Assembly: GCF_905171765.1 (NCBI RefSeq)
Contig: NC_053390.1
Location: 508,637,444 to 508,701,443 of the forward strand
Origin: Bufo bufo
Taxonomy: Eukaryota > Chordata > Amphibia > Anura > Bufonidae
Direction of reading: 5' to 3'
DNA length: 64,000 nucleotides
In this document: piece after piece, positions 34,170 through 45,225 of the stretch
Numbering within the stretch: the stretch's first letter is position 1
Layout: every line of letters starts with the position of its first letter
Made by a program: the position numbers and the translations under genes
Notes under the pieces: generated by a model
The model's input: the letters and a program-made list of their open reading frames with translations, nothing else
Databases searched by the model: none
Told to the model about the DNA's origin: nothing

Positions 34170-34322
34170 TTAGCATCAGTTATGATCAGGTTGCATCAGT
34201 TCGTGTCACTTCCATAAGAGATCAGTTATTTCTGACTGAAGAAAAAGTACGGATCCTTTTAATTTTTTTTTCTGTTCGGATCAGAAGAACGGCAAGCTAA
34301 GTGGTGATGTGGACTCAGCCTA

Positions 34323-34535
34323 AGGGCTCATTCAAAAGGCTGTTGCAAACGGCGGGTCCGCAATATGCGGGCACCGGCCGTGTGCACCCCTGATCACGGA
34401 TGTGGACCCATTCGCTTGAACGGGTCCCCAATCCGGAAGGTCGGATGTTCTATTGTTTTGCGGTGTGGGTGGATCACGGACTCATCCGCACAGATGTTGC
34501 CTGTGCATTTGGGACTGCAAAAAAGCAAATCATTG
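34323..34535. repeat. TWA-MITE remnant
   Basis: GGGCTCATTCAAAAGGCTG follows TAA. It contains GGGTCCGCAATATGCGG and GACCCATTCGCTTGAACGG. The right end is absent. Confidence 0.55.
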
Positions 34536-34542
34536 CATGTAA

Positions 34543-34765
34543 GGCTAGTTTCACACTAGCACTTAACATCTCCGGCTGGATCCGGCCAGAAGGTGCCTGA
34601 AGGCCCGCCGGCCCCATTAACGATAATTGGGGACCAGTGGAGATCCTCCGGCAACCAGGCTGAGAATAGGGAAAATACCGCTGTGCGCAGCGGTTTTTGT
34701 GCCGGATCCAGACATCTCCGGCAGGGAACTGCCTGGCAAGATGTTAAGGGCTAGTGTGAAACTAG
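34543..34765. mobile_element. TWA MITE, short, right end eroded
   Basis: GGCTAGTTTCACACTAGC follows TAA (34540-34542). ...GCTAGTGTGAAACTAG closes it without the last bases. The arms pair through CATCTCCGGC and GGATCC. Confidence 0.7.
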
Positions 34766-35120
34766 ACAAAAGCTGGAAATTGTAAATCACTTTCTATGTA
34801 GAACATAGATGAAGGTGTTCCACTGAAACGCGTATGTTACCACCTGGAGATATTATGTGTTACTCTGTATTTATTGGTAGGGTAGGGATACTGCCTCTGA
34901 CTTGTAAATGGGGCTTTTTTTTTGCACATTACTAGTATGGCACTTTGCATTTTAACTTGTATGGATACCCATTCAGTAGGTTACTTGTAGTGTTCCCTCC
35001 TCTTACTCCTCTTCTTGGTCATACCCATGATATACATCTCCCAGTGGTGTACCACACTCAGTATTTTTATGTTTGTCATCTCTTTTTGTATGTTTTTTTT
35101 AATATACTCTTGTATTTTAA

Positions 35121-35558
35121 AGGGGTTCTGCACTTTCATTTAACTGATGCTCTATCCTCTGGATAGATCATCAGTTTCTGATCGGCGGGGGTCCGACACC
35201 CGGGACCCCCGCCAATCAGCTGTTTCAGAAGGCAGCGGCGCTCGAGCAGCGCCGCGGCCTTCTCGCTGTTTACTGCCGGGCCGCCGGCCCACTGACATCA
35301 CGACTAGTATCAACTAGCGTGGGCGCGGCTAAGCTCCATTCAAGTGAACAGAGCTTAGCCGCGCCCACGCTAGTTGATACTAGTCGTGACGTCAGTGGGC
35401 CGGCGGTAAACAGTGAGAAGGCCGCGGCGCTGCTGGAGCGCCGCTGCCTTCTGAAACAGCTGATCGGCGGGGGTCCCGGGTGTCGGACCCCCGCTGATCA
35501 GAAGCTAATGATCAATCCAGAGGATAGATCATCAGTTAAATGAAAGTGCAGAACCCCT
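35121..35558. mobile_element. Near-perfect palindromic TTAA MITE, GC-rich
   Basis: Ends AGGGGTTCTGCACTTTCATT and its complement are flanked by TTAA (35117-35120 and 35559-35562). The arms are almost identical, sharing GATCGGCGGGGGTCC and GCCGCGCCCACGCTAG. The centre is near 35337. Confidence 0.85.
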
Positions 35559-35639
35559 TTAATTATAGCTACTGAGTCTCAGTGTTTTGTTGTAGGTCTC
35601 TCTATGTAGAACACCAGCAGCTTCTTCAGGGTCCTGTGC

Positions 35640-36150
35640 AGTCCACACAATGTACCAAAAAAATAAAATTTAACTGGGTGTCAATGGGCATTTCCGTTTG
35701 CATACGGTTTGCCGCAGTTCGGCAATGGATATCTTTTTTTTCTTCCGGATCTGTTAGACGGTTCCGGTGATATACCGGATCCGTCTCGTCCGGTTTCAAA
35801 TGGAATAATGGATCCAGTATTTACATTTTTTCAAAGATCAAAAGCGAAACTAGCTCTTCCTATATCCCAGCGCAGACCGGAAGACCGGCGATGTGGCAAT
35901 TTCCAGAACACTTGCTACCGGATCCGGAATTAAAACATCTCTATAGAAATTAAGTTATACCGGCAAGTGCGGAATTTTTCCGGGATTTTGTCCGTACAAG
36001 GGATGGAACGTAAGACATCCTGATGCATATTGAACTGAATGTTTTCCATTCAGAATGCATTAAGACAAAACTGATACGTTTTTTTCCGGTATTGAGACCC
36101 TTTACCGGATTTCAATACCGGAAAAGAATAACACTAGTGTGAAAGTACCC
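35640..36150. repeat. TWA MITE, right part
   Basis: The right end ...AACACTAGTGTGAAAGTACCC lies before TTA (36151-36153). The interior has CCGGATCCGTC and ATTCAGAATGCATTAAG blocks and CAATACCGGAAAAG. It mirrors the left part seen at 21967-22262. The left terminus is not clear. Confidence 0.6.
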
Positions 36151-36153
36151 TTA

Positions 36154-37829
36154 CAAGTGATTTACTAGTGAAATGCTAATGATGATTGCCTGGATCCTCC
36201 ACGTGTGTCTGTATTGTATGTTGAATTGTTGAATGTGGTTTTCCACCACATGTATTAAATGTTGTACATTGTTAAATTTGTCACATTTTTAAACTTACAC
36301 TTTTGTCTAGATACTGAATGCAGCTGTAGTTTTTCTGTGCCACTCCTTACTGGAGTGTGATTGTAACTTTTTCCATAACTTTTTCAAAAAGTCACATTGG
36401 CATCGGCCCACAAGGACATTTCCCTGTAGGGTATATATCCAGTCCACCCCTATGGGAAGTACACAGATTTCCACAAGCCCTATTAAGGTGAATGGAACTG
36501 ATTTTCAGTCGCAGAAAATGCGGCTCAGATGCGGACCTAAACAACGTTCGTGTGCATGAGGCCTGAGGTTGAGAAAATGATTGGTCCTACGAATGTAATC
36601 ACAGATCGACTTCATCACTATCATGTGTGAACATGTGCCAACAAACTTAGGTCCTTTTAGTGTCTGACGATTTTTTTTTTTAAAATCATATGTGTTTCAT
36701 TCCGGCACACTATATCAGCGCAGGCTGTGTAGTCTTTTCAGTCCCTTTTGCCTGTGACAGGACTAATGGAAGGGACTGAAGAAGCCCCACACAGGCGGTG
36801 CCGGTGTAGTGCTGTACAAGAGCTGAGGACCTGACATCACCGTCATGTGATCAGTGTAGGACAGGAGAAGTGGTGGGGAAGGACCTGTTATGATGTCATC
36901 TGACATGAGGGGGTGGAGAAGCAAAGAATTCAGTGTGAGAGCTAGGGAAATGCTAAGAGTTATAGTCCACTTCTACCTCCTCCCTGTAATGTCCTTTGAT
37001 AGCATAAAAACAGCCTGGACATGCTAGGAGTTGTAGTCCCTGTAATGTCCTCCAATTTCATATAGTAACAAGCTGGACATGCTGGGAGTTGTTGTTCTCT
37101 CCTCTTATTCTTCCTCCCTCTAATGTCCTCTGATATCCCATAATAACATCCTGCACATGCTGTAGTTCTCTCCTCTTATACCTGCTCCCTGTGATGTCCA
37201 GTAGCAATCTCTTGGATGTGTTAAATATCACAAGTAGTCACCAAGTTTGGTTAGTAAAATAATAATTTAACTAATCCATTTCTTGTATAATTTGTCTGAT
37301 GCTTTTATATAGATTATGGTTTCCATTCTGTGTGTTGATACGTCACTCACTGTCCCAGATATGATGTCCTCCTTTTGGGGGGGTGATGTCATCCTTTTGG
37401 GGTTATAAAAGTGCCCACTCTGACTGTAGCCGGCCTAGTTGAACATGTTCTTAGTTAATTTGGGAAGGAAAAAAAATTGGGATTATAATTGATAACTGTC
37501 TAAAAAGAAATAATTGAATGAAATAATTCAATTATTTTTTTGCCAAAATAGACCAGCCCTACAACAAACGCTACAACAGCTCCTTTGGGAAATGAAAGGT
37601 GGAATCTGATTGGTTGCTATTGTCACCTAAGCCAGTTCTACTTTACACCTGTTTGATAAATCTCCCCCTTCATTTTTGGAGTTGGTCTTTGTTAAAAATT
37701 TTCAAAACGTTTTTCTCTACAGCTTTCATTGCATCTTTAGACTGTTTTCCAGACTGTAAGTTAAATTCTTATTACGTTGTTAAGAACTTTGCTTAAACGA
37801 GTGTTTAAGAGCTGTCAGGAGTGTAAAGA
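36154..37829. other. No gene seen; MITE tail near 36560 and repeated CATGCTGGGAGTTGT motif
   Basis: A Harbinger-type right end (GTTCGTGTGCATGAGGCC) lies at about 36546-36563. Three imperfect units with (A)CATGCT(A/G)GGAGTTGT and CTCCCTGTAATGTCCT run from about 36950 to 37200. No exon is supported. Confidence 0.45.
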
Positions 37830-37832
37830 TAA

Positions 37833-38085
37833 GGCCTCTTGCACACGAACGTTGTGTGCCCGTAGCCGTATTGCAGCCCGCATACAGCGTGTCCACAATA
37901 CACGGGCACCGGCCCGTGTGCACTCCGCATCACGGATGCGGACCCATTCGCTTGAATGGGTCCACAATCACGAAGATGCGGAACGGAAGCACAGATCGGA
38001 ACCCCGAGGAAGCAGTACGGAGTGCTTCCGTGGTGTTTCTGTCCGTGCCTCTGCACCACAAAAAAAAAAAATAGAACTTGTTTTA
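37833..38085. repeat. TWA MITE, right end lost
   Basis: GGCCTCTTGCACACGAACG follows TAA (37830-37832). The interior carries GGACCCATTCGCTTGAATGG. The complementary end is missing. Confidence 0.65.
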
Positions 38086-38865
38086 TCTTTTTTCTTATGT
38101 AAATGAATCTCTAGACAGATTTACTATTGCGACTATTTAAAAAATCGCAAAAAAGTCGCAAAAGAATGCGCAATTTCACTCCAGTGAGGACCATGCTTAT
38201 CTTATGAGACTTTTTAATAGAACATGCGACTTTTTTGTAAAGACGTGCGACTTTTGTAAAGCTGCTTACTGACGGATAAACTGCTACCGTCAAACCACAT
38301 TTATTACAGTCTTAAAGGGCCGATCATAAATCTGACTTGGCTAAAACTGACTTTAGCCATATGTGAAAGTGGAGTGAGATGTCAGAGTAATGATAAATCT
38401 GGCCCATAGTGTCCATTTAGTACTGCAAATAATGCCTTATAGAAAAACATGTCATTTACATACCATTTTACTTTTTATTTCAGAATCATCCTTTTCCACC
38501 ACCCTAACCCAACTATCCCTTATCCCTATGCTCCAGATTGCCAGACCAGAGATGACTCTTTCTAAGGCTTCATGCACTCACAGTATTTTTTTGTGGTCCG
38601 CAATAAGCTGTTCCGTTGTTCTGTGATCCGTTTCCGTTTTTGTTTCCGTGTGTCTTCCGGTTTTTTTGCGGACCGCAAAAAACAAGGAATGTTCCAATGT
38701 TCCAAAACGCACAAATAAAAAAATAGATCCACACCCAGGATACAGGTATAAATGCTGTTCACCTGTTTATTAGGTGGCCATTTTCTGTAGTCTTTACAGG
38801 GTACAGAGGTGCGTTTGGTTGCTTTTCTGTTCTTTGCTTTTTCCTTGTGGCGTCTTGGTTTCCCC

Positions 38866-40143
38866 ATGGCGGATGACTCTGAGGAAGAAGTTGTACTGCA
38901 CTGGCTAGTTTCTCGTAGATGGGGACAGCGCTCCCTTTTGTTGGACGAGGAACCGATTAGAAGGCAGCGATTTTGGGTTCATCCGATTGTTTCCCAACGC
39001 TACCGGAAAGGACACTTTCATACACTCTACAAAGATTTACGGCAGCATCCTGAGAAGTTTGGGTCGTTCTGTCGGATGACAGTGCCTACATTTGATCGCT
39101 TGCTGTCGTCTCTACGTACTGTCCTTACCTTCATGGACACCAATATGAGGCGCAGCATTTCTCCAGAGGAAAGGCTCATTGTCATGTTGAGGTAAGCTAT
39201 ATCTTTTATTCCTGTATCAAACAGTAATGTGCATGGCTTATGTCTTCTGTTCCTTTTTTCTTGAAATGGCTGGTGTTAGACATGTGCTTATTTTTGTCCG
39301 AAATTACCTTTCTTGGGCCCAAATATGTTTATTCAATTGCATAATATATTTTTGGTGTTAAATCAGTGACACATAACATGGCCTGGTTAAAGGTAGACGC
39401 ATATTTTAAACAGGTAAACTATTTGTGTTTGTTTGCCTAATGTTATAATGCAGAGTGTTCACATCATCCTTTCATTCGCCAATACATTCTGCATTTAAAT
39501 GTCGTAAACACAGTTTTCTTATTTAAGCTGGTTATTGTTTTTTTGTTTTTTTTCGTGTTCTTCAACAGATTCCTAGCAACTGGGAACTCATTTGCATCCC
39601 TGCATTTTGAGTTTCTTTTGGGAACCTCAACCATTTCTCGGATCGTGAGTCACACTTGCCCTGCCCGAGTCCAATAGACTGCCCGGATCTGCTGGTCCGC
39701 CGGCTCCATTTGTCATTGTGGCGGATGAAGGCTTTGTATTGACTCACCATGTTATGCGGCCCTTTCCAAAGCGTGCTTTGGATCTCAGGAGGCGTATTTT
39801 CAACTACCGGTTGACTCGTGCCCGTCGGTATGTTGAGTACGCTTTCGGGATACTCTCTAGCAAGTGGAGGGTGTTTTTGTCATCCATACAGATGAATCCG
39901 GAGAATGCTACCCTGGTGATTCAAGCTTGTGTTGTTCTACACAACTTCACCAGGATTCACGAGGATTCCTCTTCTGTTGACATGGAATATTTTCCTTCGT
40001 CAACAGGTTTGGGTTTGGATAGGACCCTGCATAGACAACCTGGAACTGCAGGCATTGCAGTTCGGGAACTCTATGCAGACTACTTTTTAAGCCCAGAGGG
40101 GCCCTTGCCATGGCAGAGGGACGCGATTCGTGGCAGTGTTTAA
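38866..40143 (+). pseudogene. Harbinger (HARBI1-like) transposase with internal deletion
   Basis: The start is the ATG at 38866 in good context (CCCCATGG). Exon 1 (38866-39191) encodes ADDSEEEVVLHWLVSRR, CRMTVPTFDRLLSSL and SPEERLIVMLR. A GT donor at 39192 and an AG acceptor ending at 39568 join it in frame to FLATGNSFASLHFEFLLGTS, the conserved helix-turn-helix region. At about 39675 the frame hits TAG. From 39679 a different frame resumes at PGSAGPPAPFVIVADEGF, the third catalytic residue motif, and continues through LRRRIFNYRLTRARRYVE and FGILSSKWRVF to the stop at 40141-40143. The central part with the first two catalytic Asp residues is missing, so this copy cannot be active. It is otherwise well preserved. 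Confidence 0.9.
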
Positions 40144-41620
40144 TTTCTTCTGTGCTCGATAGTTTTCTTTCTTGTTTTCTAGATAGCTTGTGTAATTTTT
40201 GTCATAGTTGAGTGTAGGGACTCGCAAGAGAATGAGGACCCTTGACGTGGGCTTGCGGGCTGAGGTTTTTGGATCCAAAATATAAAAATAATAAAGATTC
40301 TTATGTTGGTCTACTTTTTAAAACATAATGTTGAAATTTTATATATGCTTCCAAAAACCTTCTAATACCTCATTTAAATATTAATTATTAACCAATTATG
40401 TAGCCTAATAAAGTGAGTGTACTTGAAGTTGTGTGTGTGTCTCTGTTTTGATAAAAATTTAAGGTGTTCTAATGTGTTGTAGAATAAAGAACATAAGCCA
40501 CTTGTCATTTTTCAACTAAAATTTACTGTAACCCAAGCAATCATCCATTCATAAATAAACCTAATTCCGTGGTAAATGCCAAAAGCAGATAAATGGTTCA
40601 GACCAAAAAAAAATATATATATATATCATTCACATTTCAAATAAGTCTCTAGTGAAGGGACCAGGGGCATAGGAAGATCCTGGCCGTACCTGGGCCGGAT
40701 CTGGTGCCCCAGCAGAATACATGCCCACATTAATGGACTGGGCAAGGGGAGGGTTGCGGTCTTGGGACCCATGGAAAGTTGGTTCGGGCAAAGGTGGACC
40801 ATGGGGTGGATATGTCGGCTGGTGGAAGCTGGTAGGCTGCTGAGAGGAAGCCATCATTACTTTCTGCAGCAACTTGTTAATATCAAAATGTATGTCTCCC
40901 TGGTATGGGATAGAATAAATTTTTAACACTAGCGCAATGGAGGCAACACAATGATGATGGCTTTCTTTTGGGACATGCCTCATAAGTGCCGCAAGCCCCC
41001 TCAACATTGCTTCTTCTTGACCGTCAGTCCTCCTCTGAGCTAGGAACTCGATAACTCGGGCATCTATCATTTCCCGAGTTACTAGCTCAGAGGTAGACTG
41101 GCGGACATTCCTCCTTCTCCTGGGCTGCTGTGATGTTTGGGGCCTTTCTTGTTCCCCGACGCTCGTTGCCATGGGCAGTTCTGTGGCTTCCACTGCTGGT
41201 GTTGCTTGTGGGCTGGATTCTGGTGAAAAAACGGCTGGGGTTTCTTCACCACCCAAATCCGAATCGTCCGTCTCTTCCAAATTGTCCACAGTACTGTAGG
41301 TTGATGAAAAATTGTAACAAATCTTAATGTATTCAAATATCACAGAACCAACATACAGAATCCTATTAATTTTCAAAAAATATATATGACTACTATATGT
41401 AAGTCGAGGCAACATATATCCAAAAAGGGTTCAAAGTGTAGAATTTAGTAAAATTTTTAAAAAAGACACATAGCATAAACTAACCATTGAAAAACTGTTG
41501 CTTTGTACTGTGTGCCAATAGCATAAGTTTACCAAAAAATTGTTGGGGTGTTGGTTGGTAGCCTGATCAGAAACTTGTAGGTCAGGAGCTAACCAAGTGC
41601 TGATATTCTGTCCTTCTATA

Positions 41621-41760
41621 TCTGGCCTGCTCAACCAATGTGCCTCCAGATGTTTTTAAAATGTAACTCCCAGCATGTCCTAATAGCTGTAAGCTCTACA
41701 GATATGCTGGGAGTTGTAGTTTAAGAGCAGCTTGAGGGCCGCAGTATGGATATGCCTGGC
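41621..41760. repeat. Decayed hAT MITE copy
   Basis: CCTGCTCAACCAATGTG, AACTCCCAGCATGTCC, GCTGGGAGTTGTAGTTT and GAGGGCCGCAGTATGG follow the same order as the copies at 5038-5184 and 43649-43778, with many changes. Confidence 0.6.
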
Positions 41761-43648
41761 GTAAATGAATCAGCCTACACAAGGGCCTGGTGGGACTTGT
41801 ATTGTACAAAAAACTGAAGCAACGCAGGGAGAGCAACCCTGGTTTAGGTTAAAATGGGCGAATGAGATTGACATTATTTGAGAATACTTTGAAAACCGGT
41901 TGTTGTTTTTTTTTACATAACTTTTGAGGGTGTGTAAAAAACATTGACCATATTTTAAAGTGTCAAACAGTAATGGAATGAATCCAAAACACGTTAAATT
42001 TCAACAACAAAAAAAACACCACATCCGGTGCATCGCCAAATGAAATTTCGAATTTTGAAAGGTGTATTTCAAAATTATTACACAATGTCGGCATATTGCT
42101 CTGATATGGGCACATTGTCTGATTGGTGTGTGTCCCAGCGCTCGGACATGCAACTATTTATGGAGAACAGAGCACAGAGTGCTGTTGCAGGAGGACCACA
42201 TATTTTCCAGGATCCGTCCGCCACCATGCGCTAATCCCCGCCTCTACCATAGAAGTGAATGGGAGGGTGCCGCACATGCACGGGCCTTGCTCCCATTCAT
42301 TTATATGGGGCAGACGCTATTAGTGGAACAAGCACACAGCTATTTTATGCGTCCCCATATAAATGAATAGAGGGATGTTGCGCATACGCAATGTGGCCTC
42401 CTTCTCTTTCATGGCCACGGTTGCAATATAGGTGGGACGTGCACCTGTAAGACAATGGGTGCATATCCTACCAATATGCCCCCATTGGATGAGATGAGTG
42501 AACACCTTTTGAAATTAACTACCAACAATGTCTCGGCATCATTTTGGGCCTAACCTCAAAAAAGGTGAAGTGAGAATTTAAACATAATTGTTTTAAACAT
42601 TGGTGGAACAGGGCATCCTGTCTAAAAGCACCCCTGACAAATCTTAAATACACCATCAACATCATATATAGCAGACCAAACCTGGAAGAAAGGTCTGCTA
42701 GATATATTCGCATTGTGTACAATGAAATATATACAGTTCAATACATTGATTGTTAAAATAAACAAGACTTACGGCTTCAACTCCATCACAGGGCGTAGAA
42801 AACTTAGTTGCTCTGTATATCTTTATGGGCGCTTCTTGGATGCACCATCCTCACTGCTGCTCTTTTCGTTTAGCTCCCTCCGGAACTGGTCCCTGCAGCT
42901 ATTCCACCTCGTCTTGGTGTTTTTAACTGTGTAAACAACCAAAAATGATAAAATTATTTCCTTAAAAAATTAATAAACATCCAAAATTCAAAAGTGAACA
43001 AAAAAACTTAACAATAATGCCAAAAGGGGATACTGCACAGGACATCGTACAGTCGGGCAGTTGTGGGTATCATATAATGTTTGTAAATTACTGGAAGGGG
43101 GAAATTATTTGTGCACTGACTTGAAAAAAGACTACTTTTTGATATTGGAAGTAGACAGATGTTTAATCAATTCCAACAGGGCCACATGTGTCCAAAATTC
43201 CTAAGAAATACATCCTGGGTATACATTATGACTGGGGCCAGTAGGTAAGGTCTGAACAGACAATAAAACATGGTGTGGTGTGGTAAAAAGTTCATGGAAA
43301 TTGAACAAAACATGGACACAGTGGCGTACAGAGAAATGACTGGGCCCAAACTCAAATTTGCAAATGAGGCCCCCTCACACAGTAATTTGTTTGCTACACC
43401 TTCCTTTCAAGCCGACCCAATTCCTGTGGCTAGTAAAGAGCACTCTCTTATACCAGGCCGGGCAGCAGTTTCAACAGTTTTATGCACTGTCTATACTGTT
43501 ACTGTATATATAAATGTGCTACAACTGTTGAGGGGGCCCTGACAAAGTATTTTACTCCTCCTCCTCCAAGGTGGGCCACTTCAGGGTCAGGGTCCAAAAG
43601 CAGCTGCTTCCCCTATAGCTAGGCCCCTACATGTACATACCACTAGAG

Positions 43649-43778
43649 CAGGGATGCTCAACGTGCGGCCCTCCAGCTGTTTCAAAACGACAACTCCCAG
43701 CAGGCCTACAGCTCCTGCAGGGCATGGTGGGAGTTGTAGTTTAACAACAGCTGGAGGGCCGCAGGTTGAGCATCCCTG
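43649..43778. mobile_element. hAT MITE inside the Harbinger MADF intron
   Basis: CAGGGATGCTCAACGTGCGG and ...CCGCAGGTTGAGCATCCCTG form the inverted ends. They are flanked by CACTAGAG and CACTACAC, an 8-bp duplication with two changes. It lies between MADF exon 1 and exon 2, so it inserted after the Harbinger. Confidence 0.8.
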
Positions 43779-44522
43779 CACTACACAATTAAGCCTGGCC
43801 ACAAAAGGAACATGATTCTGAACTCACTGAAGTAGTTTTCAATATCATTAGGGACAACACAAGGACCGAACACCAAAACGACATTGCTTGCACTTACCTA
43901 ATTCTGCACGACCTCGGTGATCCGCTTTATCCCATTCCCTCGGCTTTAAGCGACGGGCCACTTTCTCCCACGAAACTTCCTTGCGCACACGGTCCAGATA
44001 CACAGGGGGCCGTGTGTCCCACAGCTCGGGCCTTTCATGGACAAGAGTGATGAGTTTGTCCACATTCCACCTTGGCATTTTTTGTTGGTACAGTAAAATA
44101 TACCAATTATGACAGCCAAAAAATATGTGTCTGCCAAATCACCACACAAGGCTTGCCAATCTGGTAGTTTAAACTTCCTGTCCTTTTTTTTTTATTGCCA
44201 AAAGGACTTGGAGACAGGTTGCCAGGCAACTGATCCGCAAAAAAAAACGGACGCGGATGACATACGGAAGGCTTCCAATGTGCATCCGCATTTTTTGCGG
44301 ACCCATTGACTTGAATGGGTCCGCAAACCGTTTTCCGCAAAAAAAATTAGACAGGTTATATTTTTTTGACGGACTGGAACCACGGATCATGGACGCGGAT
44401 GGCAAACGGTGCATTAGCCGAGTTTTCCACGGACCCATTGATTTTCAATGGGTCTGCAGAAAAACACGGAAAACGGAACAACGGACGCGGATGCACACAA
44501 CGGTCGTGTGCATGAGGCCTAA

Positions 44523-45225
44523 GAATGTCATGTTCCGTAGAGAATTTTCAAACTTCCACGTTTCTTTTATTTCATGTGGGGGGGGGGGGGGGAAGCAAGT
44601 GCTGCATCCCATTGAAATGAATAGGAGGCTATTTTGGAGCTCATTCGGAGACGGAAACACGCAAAAAAAAAAAAAACCTGTGTGAATTGGCCCTTTTTAG
44701 TCTGGCCCTAGCCACTTTCTGCCTGTGTGAAAACAGCCGCAATTCTCAGCGTGAGCGCTAGATGGCGCCTGATCCGCCGCGAACAGGGAAGTGCAGTTCC
44801 ACTAGTGGGATATTTCCCTTTCCCAGGCAGTCCCCACCCTGTGATTTTACAGGGAGGGGGGAGAGAGAAGCAGGTTAAGAGTCATCTCCACAGAGAGGGA
44901 GACCTGACAATGTAGGAGCAGCGGGCGCCGACACCTCATTCTTCTCAGACGTCTCCGAGACAATAGCTGCCCCCATTGTGCGGGCAGCCGTGACCGTCAT
45001 TCTGTCCTCCCATGGAGGGGGGAGAAGAAGCATGTCCGCCTGGCCGTCACCCCGGGCTCGTGGGTGGAGGTGCCCGATACACCGGCTGCCCGGCCCCCGT
45101 GCTGTGCTTCCTCTCCAGTCCACCATCGCTGCTGCACTAGGCTGTCAGTATCGCATGCAGGGTGTGTGGTGAATGGTGCACCATGACGCTTCCGCAGCAC
45201 TGACAGGCGCCCCCTCCCCGTCTCC
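44523..45225 (+). promoter_or_regulatory. MFHAS1: Probable MFHAS1 promoter and 5' UTR, GC-rich
   Basis: From about 44700 the sequence turns CpG- and GC-rich, in contrast to the AT-rich flanks, and continues so into the first exon. This fits a TATA-less CpG-island promoter. A transcription start cannot be placed by eye. Upstream ATGs (for example near 45014 and 45183) are out of frame or short. A G-run lies at 44578-44592 and an A-run at 44664-44676. Confidence 0.5.

Larger units (their letters stand above)
40630..44078 (-). pseudogene. Harbinger MADF-domain DNA-binding protein, three exons, one premature stop
   Basis: Exon 1 (44078-43898) starts MPRWNVDKLITLVHERPELW and runs through VSWEKVARRLKPREWDKADH. 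Exon 2 (42926-42773) supplies TRWNSCRDQFRRELNEK, the last helix of a MADF fold. Exon 3 (41293-40630) is acidic and proline-rich, contains RRRRNVRQSTSELV and a helical stretch EEAMLRGLAALMRHVP, and ends at a TGA (40630-40632). All splice sites are GT-AG and the phases join (181 and 154 bp exons). An in-frame TAA at 42823-42825, just after KKRP, breaks the protein. In Harbingers this partner binds subterminal DNA and brings the transposase into the nucleus (family knowledge). The C-terminal part may be a BESS-like interaction segment, but that is weak. Confidence 0.85.
38566..44519. mobile_element. Full-length Harbinger transposon, about 6 kb
   Basis: The left end GGCTTCATGCACTCACAG and the right end (complement GGCCTCATGCACACGACC) are imperfect inverted repeats. 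Both are flanked by TAA (38563-38565 and 44520-44522). A 3-bp TWA duplication is the PIF/Harbinger hallmark. Inside are two genes pointing toward each other: a DDE transposase on the + strand and a MADF (Myb-like) DNA-binding protein on the minus strand, the two-gene set expected of autonomous Harbingers. Both are damaged. Subterminal DNA shares GCGGACCGC and CCATTGACTTGAATGGG motifs with MITEs elsewhere in the window. A hAT MITE (43649-43778) inserted later. Confidence 0.85.

Noticed and set aside
38111..38293. Repeated TCGCAAAA and GCGACTTTT motifs considered as a regulatory array
   Set aside because: They look like a decayed palindromic repeat; nothing ties them to a gene.
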